Assembly: GCA_963724645.1 (NCBI GenBank)
Contig: CAVRVJ010000003.1
Location: 1,612,001 to 1,676,000 of the forward strand
DNA length: 64,000 nucleotides
Reading direction: 5' to 3'
Source of the DNA: CAVXSP01 sp963724645
GTDB lineage: Bacteria > Acidobacteriota > Vicinamibacteria > Vicinamibacterales > SCN-69-37
Notes under the pieces: generated by a model
The model's database searches: none
The model's input: the letters and a program-made list of their open reading frames with translations, nothing else
What the model was told of the DNA's origin: nothing
In this document: in pieces, positions 57,251 through 64,000 of the stretch
Layout of the letters: each line of letters begins with the position of its first letter
Numbering within the stretch: position 1 is the stretch's first letter
Position numbers and translations under genes: made by a program

Positions 57251-57356
57251 GGAATTACGATTAGGAATTAAGCTTGGAATTGGGAAGTCGGGAATCGGAC
57301 AGATTCTGAGGACGGCGATCCTGCCTAATTCCTGATTCTCAATTCCTAATTCACGT
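57251..57356. repeat. AATTCCTAATT word-repeat palindrome
   Basis: AT-rich island in GC-rich DNA. Arms ATTAGGAATT (57260-57269) and AATTCCTAAT (57341-57350), with further copies of GGAATT/AATTCC inside. Lies between divergent glycosyltransferase and hyuA-like genes, so it also occupies their promoter region. Confidence 0.75.
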
Positions 57357-57376
57357 TTCTGTGCAATCCTCCGCCC

Positions 57377-59512
57377 ATGCCCGTTCGCATCGGCATCGAC
57401 ACCGGAGGCACGTTCACCGATTTCGTGCGGTTCGGACCCGACGGGCTGACCGTCCACAAGGTGCGCTCGACTCCCGCCGATCCGTCGCGCGCGATCCTCG
57501 CGGGCATCGCGGAGATGTTCGGCTGGCGACGCTCATGCGAGCGAGCGAACGCGAGCGAGCCCGCGCGAACGGAGCGGGGCGGAGGGGTCCCCGCGAGTGA
57601 GCGCGTCGGGGGGTCCGGGGGGCGAAGCCTCTCGGGTAAATATCGTCCATGGCTCGACCGTCGCCACGAATGCCGTGCTCGAGCGAAAGGGCGCGCGCGT
57701 GGCGCTCGTCACGACGCGTGGGTTCGAGGACGTGCTTCGCATCGGGCGTCAGACGCGGCCCCAGCTCTACAACATCTTCGTGCTCCCGCCCCGGCCCCTC
57801 GTGAATCCGGCGCTGACGTTCGGAGTGACCGAGCGGCTCGACGCGGCCGGCCGGGTCGTCGTCCCGATAGCCGACGAGGAAGTCGAGGCGCTGGCCGGGC
57901 ATCTGCGCCATTGCGGCGTCGAGATTGCGGCGGTCTGCCTGCTGCACTCCTATGCCAATGCCGCGCCACGAGCAGCGAGTGGCGCGCGCGCTGTCGAAGC
58001 AGCGGCCTGGCGGTCTGCGCGTCGCACGAGGTGCTGCCCGAGTATCGCGAGTTCGAGCGGTGGAGCACGACCGTCGTGAACGCGTACGTCACGCCGCTGA
58101 TCGATCGGTATCTCGGACGGCTCGGAGGCCGCGGCGCCGAACGTCCGGCTTTCGATCATGCAGTCCAACGGCGGATCGATTTCGGCCGCGGCGGCACGCG
58201 CGCAAGCCGTGCGAACGATTCTTTCCGGTCCGGCGGCGGGGGTGGTGGGCGCGCGCGCCGTCGCCCGGGCCGCGGGGTTGTCGCGCGTGATCTCATTCGA
58301 CATGGGCGGCACGTCCACGGACGTCAGCCTGATCGACGGCACCATCTCGACGGACCACCGATTCGCACATCGGCGATTTTCCCGTGCGGCTGCCGGTCAT
58401 CGACATCGAGACGGTGGGCGCGGGCGGCGGGTCGATTGCCTTCGTCGACACAGGCGGCGCGCTTCGCGTCGGGCCGCGCAGCGCGGGTGCCGTTCCCGGT
58501 CCGGTGTGCTACGGGTCCGGCGTCGAGTTGACCGTGACCGACGCCAATCTGCTGCTCGGCCGGCTCGATCCCGAGCTGTTCTTCGATGGCCGCATGACGA
58601 TCGACGTTGACCGCACGCTACCGGATCGCCGCCGACATGGCCAGACGGCTGGCGGTTGACGTGCACGAACTCGCGGAGGGGATCGTCCGCGTGGCCAATG
58701 CCAACATGGAGCGCGCGATTCGCGTGGTGTCCGTCGAGCGCGGTCACGATCCGCGCGACTTCTCGCTGCTCGCGTTCGGGGGCGCGGGCGGAATGCACGC
58801 CTGCGAGATCGCGGAGCGCCTCGAGATCGGATCGGTCGTCGTGCCCCGCCATGGCGGCGTCCTTTCGGCCCTGGGCATGCTCGTGGCTGACGTCGCGAAG
58901 GACTATTCCTCGGCCGTCCTGCGTCACACCGATTCGATCCGCCTGTCGGAACTCGACCGGTCGATTCATTCCCCTCGTTCGTCAAGCCAGGAGGAATTGA
59001 AGGCCGAGGGATACGGTCCGGCCGCTCAACGGATTGAGCGCGCGCTCGATGTCCGTTACGTCGGACAGTCGTACGAACTCACGGTGCCGTTCACGCGCGA
59101 CTTCAGACGCCAGTTCGATCGCGAGCACCATCGCAAGTACGGCTACGCGGACCCTTCGCGGCCGACAGAGATTGTCAATGTTCGCGTGGCCGCGTCCGGA
59201 ATGACGGACAAGCCGGCGTTGCCCGTTCACCCGGCCGGGCCGGCCGATTCGTGCCGAGGCCGGAGTCCGTGCGCCAGGGCCGGTTCGCCGGCCGCGCCGT
59301 GCAAGGTCGCCTTTCACCGGTGGCACGCGCTCGTTCCGGGAGCACGGTCGCGCGGGCCGGCGGTCATCACGAGCGGGGAAGCCACGGTCGTGATTCCGCC
59401 GCGCTGGAGATTCCGGATCGATGGGTTTGGAAATGTGGTTGCTCAAGGGCCCTCGGCCCCGGGCCACAGGCCCGAGAAGGACTGGCCCTTTGGCCTTGGG
59501 CCAAGGGCCTAG
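57377..59512 (+). CDS. Hydantoinase A/5-oxoprolinase family subunit (HyuA), frameshifted
   Basis: ATP-dependent ring-opening or acetone-carboxylase-like large subunit. N-terminus MPVRIGIDTGGTFTDFVRFG is the acetate-kinase-like phosphate loop; NIVHGSTVATNAVLERKGAR, ISFDMGGTSTDVSLIDG and LLAFGGAGGMHACEIAERL follow. About 700 residues. Several extra bases. A 100-base tract of the word GCGAGCGAACGC at about 57537-57635 is inserted between MFGWRR and the NIVHGST block. Its substrate is decided by neither neighbour. Confidence 0.85.
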
Positions 59513-59521
59513 GGCCTTCGT

Positions 59522-61121
59522 ATGCTCACCAATCCCATCGATTTCGAAGTCTTCAAGAATCTGTTTCTGTCAGTCGCCGAAGAAATGGGCGTGACGCTGC
59601 GCCGTACCGGCTTCTCGCCCAACATCAAGGAACGTCTCGACTACTCGTGCGCGGTGTATGACGCGCAGGGCGAGACGATCGCACAGGGCGATCACATGCC
59701 CGTGCATCTGGGGGCGATGCCGCTGTCCGTCCGCGCGGCCGTGGATGCCGGACCGCATGGATCCCGGCGACGTCGTGATGCTGAACGATCCGTTCCGCGG
59801 CGGAACCCATCTGCCCGACATCACGCTGGTCTCGCCGGTGTTCTCTGAGCGGCCGCCGGCCGTCATTCTATGTTGCGAACCGCGCGCACCATTCCGACAT
59901 TGGCGGCATGACAGCCGGTTCGATGCCGGTCGCGCGCGAGATCTATCAGGAAGGCCTCATCGTTCCTCCGGTGCGGCTCGTTCACCGCGGCCGGATGGTC
60001 GGCGACGTGCTCGCGTTGGTGCTCGCGAACGTGCGGACGCCGCAGGAGCGGGAAGGCGACCTGACAGCGCAGATCGCGGCCAACCGTGTCGCCGCGACAC
60101 GGTTGCGCGATCTGGTCGCCCGCTACGGCCGCGCCCGCACGCTGGCATATGCCACGGCGCTGCAGGCGTACACCGAGCGCGTCATGCGCGCCGCGATACG
60201 CGCGATTCCCGACGGCGAGTACGTCTTTGAAGATGCTCTTGACGACGACGGCTTCTCGGACAAGCCGGTGACGATCCGCGTGCGGATTCGCGTGAACGGC
60301 GGCCGTGCGACGGTCGACTTCACCGGCTCCGATCCGCAAGTGGACGGCAGCGTCAACGCCAACAGCGCCGTGACGCTCTCGGCGTGCCTCTACGCCTTTC
60401 GCTGCCTGGTGGATGAGGACGTCCTGTACAACGCCGGCATCGGGCGCGCGCTCACCGTCATCGCGCCCGAAGGGACCATCGTCAACGCCCGCCGGCCCGC
60501 CGCTGTAGCCGGCGGCAACGTGGAGACCTCGCAGCGGATTACGGATGTCGTGCTCGGAGCGCTGGGACGCGCCGTTGCCGGAGCGGATGCCGGCCGCCAG
60601 CCAGGGCACGATGAACAACGTGACACTGGGCGGCGTCCATCCCGCCACCGGGCGGCCGATTCGCTTACTACGAGACGATCGGCGGTGGGATGGGCGGACG
60701 CCGTGGACTGGCCGGGCTCTCCGGCGTTCATACCCACATGAGCAACACGCGGAACACGCCGATCGAGGCCATCGAGCACTACCTGCCGGTAAGAATCCGG
60801 CAGTACGCGCTGCGAACCGGCAGCGGCGGCGCAGGCGCGTCGCCCGGCGGCGAGGGCCTGGTGCGCGAGTACGAAGCGCTGGCCGAGATGTCCGCGACGA
60901 TCCTCTCCGACCGGCGTCGGCGTCCACCCTACGGCGTGCTGGGCGGCGATTCGGGCGCGTGCGGACGCAACGTGCTCATCCGTGACGGCGTCGAACAACT
61001 GTTGCCGGGAAAGATCGAGCTCCGGCTTCGACCTGGCGATCGGTCTGCGCATCGAAACACCGGGCGGTGGCGGATACGGGCGCCGGGCACCAGTGACTGG
61101 GCCCTCGGCAATCGGGCCTGA
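59522..61121 (+). CDS. Hydantoinase B/5-oxoprolinase family subunit (HyuB), frameshifted
   Basis: About 525 residues, partner of HyuA. Family blocks: PIDFEVFKNLFLSVAEEMG, SPNIKERLDYSCAVYDAQG, GDHMPVHLGAMPLSVRAA, VMLNDPFRGGTHLPDITL, DFTGSDPQVDGSVNANSAV, VAGGNVETSQRITDVVLGAL, and THMSNTRNTPIEAIE. The GGxxGxxGRN block reads GGDSGACGRN. Frame changes near 59750, 59865, 60590 and 60665. Starts nine bases after hyuA. Confidence 0.87.
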
Positions 61122-61141
61122 GGGTCCTTTCCCATCGCCCA

Positions 61142-62393
61142 GTGCCTGAGCGCCTGACGCCGAAGACGCCTATGTTCCTCTGGTGGCGCGAAGCCGATCG
61201 ACCTGCGCGGCGCGCGCTCGTCGCGGCGTCGCTCGGCTGGATGCTGGACTCGTTCGACGTCAGTCTGTATCCGTTGGTGCTGCCCGCGGTGATGGCCGGT
61301 CTCGACATGGACCAGACGACAGCCGGGTCGCTGCAGTCGCTGACGCTGTTGTCGGCGGCCGCGGGTGGTCTGGTGTTCGGCGTGATCGCCGATCGGTTCG
61401 GCCGGGTCCGCGCGCTCATGACGAGCGTGTTGATCTACTCGATATTCACCGCTGCCTGCGGCCTCGCGACGACTGCGGCAGCCCTCGCGCTCTTTCGAAT
61501 CTGTCTGGGGCTCGGCATGGGCGCCGAATGGGCCAGCGGCGCCGCGCTCGTGTCGGAGACCTGGCCGGATCGACATCGGGCCAAGGCGTTGGCGTTCATG
61601 CAGAGCGCCTGGGCGGTGGGGTTCGCACTGGCCGCCGTCGTGAACTATCTCGTGCAATCGGTCGCCGGACTGCCATGGCGTGCGGTGTTCTTCGTGGGTC
61701 TGCTGCCGGCCCTGCTCACGCTGTGGATTCGACGCGGGGTTGAGGAACCAGCGATCTGGCGCAGTGCCCGCACGCGTCCCTCCGCGATCCATCCTCTCCG
61801 GTCTCGGCGGCCCGAAGCTGCGTCTCACGATCGCGCTCGCGCTGATGAACTCCTGCACGCTGTTCGCGTATTGGGGCTTCAACACGTGGGTCCCGACGTA
61901 TTTGTCGGCGCCCCGCGCCGGCGGTGGCGTGGGCCTCGGACAGTCGGTGATGACCGGCTTGATCGTCGCGAACCAGTGCGGCACCTGGTTCGGGTACGTG
62001 GCGTTCGGGTACATCGCCGATGCGCTCGGACGCCGGCGCGCCTATGTTGCCTATCTGCTCCTCGCAGCGGCGCTGGTGTGGGCGTATACCTCCGTCCACA
62101 GCGCGTGGGCGCTGCTGGCGCTTGGCCCGCTGACATCATTCTTCGCCACCGGGCACTTCAGCGGCTTCGGCGTCGTGACCGCGGAACTTTATCCGACGTC
62201 CGTGCGGGCCACCGCCCAGGGTTTCACCTATAACCTGGGCCGCATCGCGAGCGCCTACGCCCCGCGCTTTGTCGGCTCGGTCGCGCAAACCCGCGGATAC
62301 CCCGCGGCGTTGTCAATTGCCGCCGCAGCGTTCCTGCTCGCGTCACTCTGCTGGGTGGTCATTCCGGAGACGAAAGGGAGAGCAATTGAATAG
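61142..62393 (+). CDS. MFS transporter, frameshifted
   Basis: About 415 residues with 12 membrane helices. N-half DSFDVSLYPLVLPAVMAGLD with the D-x-x motif, GVIADRFGRVRALMTSVLIY (motif A), ICLGLGMGAEWASGAALVSE; C-half GYIADALGRRRAYVAYLLLA, FGVVTAELYPTSVRATAQGF. Resembles sialate/metabolite:proton symporters of the sugar-porter-like group. One frame change near 61780. Downstream of hyuAB, so it could carry the cyclic amide or its product. Confidence 0.87.
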
Positions 62394-62395
62394 CT

Positions 62396-62510
62396 GGTTC
62401 CGGGGTTCCGAGGTTCAAATGACGTCGCAGCAGACCGGTTCGTCAAGTAGCAAACTTGAACTGAGGTGCTGCCGAACCCCGGAACTCCGGAACCTCGGAA
62501 CTCCGGAACC
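62396..62510. repeat. GGTTCCGAGGTTC word-repeat palindrome
   Basis: Arms 62396-62416 and 62490-62510, 21 bases with one mismatch. Both arms are tandem near-copies of GGTTCCG/CGGAACC; the right half adds GGAACTCC twice. Lies between convergent genes, touching both stops. Confidence 0.85.
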
Positions 62511-62728
62511 TACTTCGTAATCTGCGTCACCTCGCCGAGCAGATAATGCAGCGTGACACGGTCGCCAGGCTCCATGGCGCGCGGGACTGATTCGTTGCCC
62601 ACGCGAGCGTGGCGGATTTCCTCTTCCTGATCGTCGGGGTCGACCCAGAAGACGTCCAGGGAGACCTGCCCGTGAATGGACACGGGTTGAACGCGTTTGA
62701 TGATGGCCGCGCGGCTGCCCTTCAGCAT
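62510..62728 (-). CDS. Small protein of unknown function (72 aa)
   Basis: 72 residues: MLKGSRAAIIKRVQPVSIHG, QVSLDVFWVDPDDQEEEIRH, ARVGNESVPRAMEPGDRVTL, HYLLGEVTQITK. A beta-rich, OB-like or SH3-like small domain with a GDRV turn. Start at 62728 removes a long N-terminal extension that overlaps the divergent gene. No family recognised. Its stop falls at the edge of the palindrome. Confidence 0.65.
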   Translation of the reverse strand: MLKGSRAAIIKRVQPVSIHGQVSLDVFWVDPDDQEEEIRHARVGNESVPRAMEPGDRVTLHYLLGEVTQITK

Positions 62729-62762
62729 TCGCCTGCAGGTATTATTCTCTAGCCAGGTTCTT

Positions 62763-63524
62763 ATGGCGCATCGATTTCGCCGCGCGCTGATCCCTCTTGT
62801 GGCGCCTCTGCTGTTGACGCCGATTGTGCTGGCGTCGCAGCGGCCCGCGCCCCTGCCGTCGGGCCGGGAGCTCGTCGAGCGCCACGTCGCGGCCATCGGC
62901 GGCGAGCCCGCCTTTAAATCCATCAAGTCCATGCGTTTGCGAGGGCGCTTCGAGATCACCGGTCAGAACATCACAGCCGAGTTCGAGGAACTGGCGGCCC
63001 GGCCGGACAGACTGCTGATGCGCGCCGACATCGCGGGCGTCGGCCACACGGAACAGGGTTACGACGGCAAGGTCGCCTGGACGATCGATCCGCAGACCGG
63101 TCCGAGGATTCTGAAAGACCGCGAGAGGGATGAAGCCAGAGCCGATGCCGACTTCGATGGCCCCCTGCATCTGCCCGAACACATCAGCGCACTGACCACC
63201 GTCGGCCGGGTCGACTTCGACGGCCGTCCTGCATATAAAGTCAACGTCGTGCTGCTTTCAGGCGTCCAGCAGGACGAGTACTTCGACGTCGAGTCCGGTC
63301 TCGAGATCGGATGGGAAGCCAGGCGCACGATGCAGCTCGGCACTGTTCCAACGACCGCCATACTTCGCGACTACAAGCAGTTCGGTCCGATCAAGCAGCC
63401 AACCACGCTCGTCCAGAAGGCGCTGTTCATCGAACAGATTCTTCACGTGACATCCGTCGAATACGACGGCGTGCCCCCGGCAGCGTTCGACCCCCCGGCG
63501 CAAATCAAAGCCCTCATCAAGTGA
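62763..63524 (+). CDS. Secreted LolA-like protein of unknown function
   Basis: 253 residues. Signal peptide (ALIPLVAPLLLTPIVLAS) then ELVERHVAAIGGEPAFKSIK, MRLRGRFEITGQNITAEFEE, GYDGKVAWTIDPQTGPRIL and YFDVESGLEIGWEAR: a half-barrel pattern like LolA/LppX lipoprotein carriers, common as secreted proteins in Acidobacteriota. Stop overlaps the start of the protease gene (GTGA), so they are coupled. Confidence 0.7.
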   Translation: MAHRFRRALIPLVAPLLLTPIVLASQRPAPLPSGRELVERHVAAIGGEPAFKSIKSMRLRGRFEITGQNITAEFEELAARPDRLLMRADIAGVGHTEQGYDGKVAWTIDPQTGPRILKDRERDEARADADFDGPLHLPEHISALTTVGRVDFDGRPAYKVNVVLLSGVQQDEYFDVESGLEIGWEARRTMQLGTVPTTAILRDYKQFGPIKQPTTLVQKALFIEQILHVTSVEYDGVPPAAFDPPAQIKALIK

Positions 63525-64000
63525 GATTCACTCGCGCCCTGATGTGCGGATCGGCCGTCGTCGTCCTGGCCGCCTTTTCCCTTCAGCGTCCCGACGGCTG
63601 GCGCGAAGAGGGCCTGGCGAGCTTCGACGAGACCTGGCAGACGGTCGCCGACACGTTCTACGACGCGGCGTTCGGGGGACTCGACTGGAACGCCATTCGA
63701 GCCGAGCTGAGACCGAAGGCCGAAGCGGCGGCCTCGGCCGATGACCTCCGGCGGGTCATCAGCGACATGCTCGCACGGTTGAAGCGCTCGCACTTCGTGC
63801 TGCTGTCGTCCTCGTCGACCGACGTCGATGCTGGTCCGATCGGCCCGGCGACCGTACCGATCGAGATGCGAATCACCGCGCAGGGCGTCCTGGTGACCCG
63901 CGTCGATCCGGAATCGCCGACGGCCCGGGCGGGACTGTCGGCGGGACAGGTCCTGCTCTCCATCGACGGCGCGTCCGTCGCGGCGTGGCGCTCCTCAGGC
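63521..64000 (+). CDS. S41-family (C-terminal processing) protease, 3' cut
   Basis: First 160 residues only. GTG start in a GTGA overlap with the previous gene; signal segment (LMCGSAVVVLAAFSLQ), helical FDETWQTVADTFYDAAFGGL with W-N-x-I-R, then a PDZ domain (VLVTRVDPESPTARAGLSAG, VLLSIDGASV). This order (helical region then PDZ) is the tricorn/CtpA-type arrangement; the catalytic Ser-Lys domain would lie beyond the window edge. Confidence 0.8.
   Translation, partial: MRFTRALMCGSAVVVLAAFSLQRPDGWREEGLASFDETWQTVADTFYDAAFGGLDWNAIRAELRPKAEAAASADDLRRVISDMLARLKRSHFVLLSSSSTDVDAGPIGPATVPIEMRITAQGVLVTRVDPESPTARAGLSAGQVLLSIDGASVAAWRSSG

Overview
The window is high-GC DNA that most resembles an Acidobacteriota genome, probably of the Vicinamibacteria type. 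The supporting signs are a PadR regulator beside a duplicated orphan permease (ADOP family), five VWFA-related acidobacterial proteins, an HTH plus PD40-repeat regulator starting with an SWKEIA-type motif, and many secreted orphan proteins. No rRNA, complete tRNA or CRISPR array is visible. Many genes carry single-base frameshifts grouped in patches (1-3.3 kb, 31-35.7 kb, 51.9-54.5 kb, 56.5-62 kb). The flanking codons stay intact, so I treat most of them as consensus errors and give one span per gene.

Layout. 1-4.4 kb: a CO-dehydrogenase-like (xanthine oxidase family) operon, L-M-D-E-G, with the L gene cut by the window edge. 4.7-12 kb: secreted hydrolase, two-heme cytochrome, ThuA protein, a secreted orphan, a class D sortase and a truncated phosphoesterase; a possible structured RNA with its own promoter and terminator lies at 8.37-8.62 kb. 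12.1-16.4 kb: a translationally coupled pair, an Omp85/D15 outer-membrane protein and a 968-residue secreted orphan. 16.4-26.1 kb: an accessory-looking stretch with a tRNA 3'-end remnant, esterase, HTH-PD40 regulator, lipocalin-like protein, PIG-L deacetylase, gene fragments, repeats, a HigBA toxin-antitoxin pair, a nuclease-like/helicase-like protein (DUF2075 type), a broken orphan antitoxin and a small Cys-rich ORF.

26.1-30.5 kb: PadR-ADOP pair and two envelope orphans. 30.6-35.7 kb: a TRAP transporter operon (T component, DctP, DctQM, TPR protein). 35.8-39.5 kb: four overlapping VWFA paralogues. 39.7-46.3 kb: phosphoglycolate phosphatase, a dipeptidase/BNR fusion, FTR1 iron permease, a 225-bp palindrome, then MocA, XdhC and OsmC. 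MocA and XdhC would mature molybdenum hydroxylases such as the one at the left edge. 46.4-54.5 kb: a fifth VWFA protein, a YeiH-type exporter with a 51-residue membrane protein, an acyltransferase and a large M14 peptidase. 54.6-64 kb: a DGQHR protein, glycosyltransferase, HyuA-HyuB with an MFS carrier, a small protein, a secreted orphan and the start of an S41 protease.

The strongest leads are the possible structured RNA at 8.4 kb, the HigBA plus nuclease/helicase cassette, and a set of unrelated intergenic palindromes, each built from its own short repeated word.
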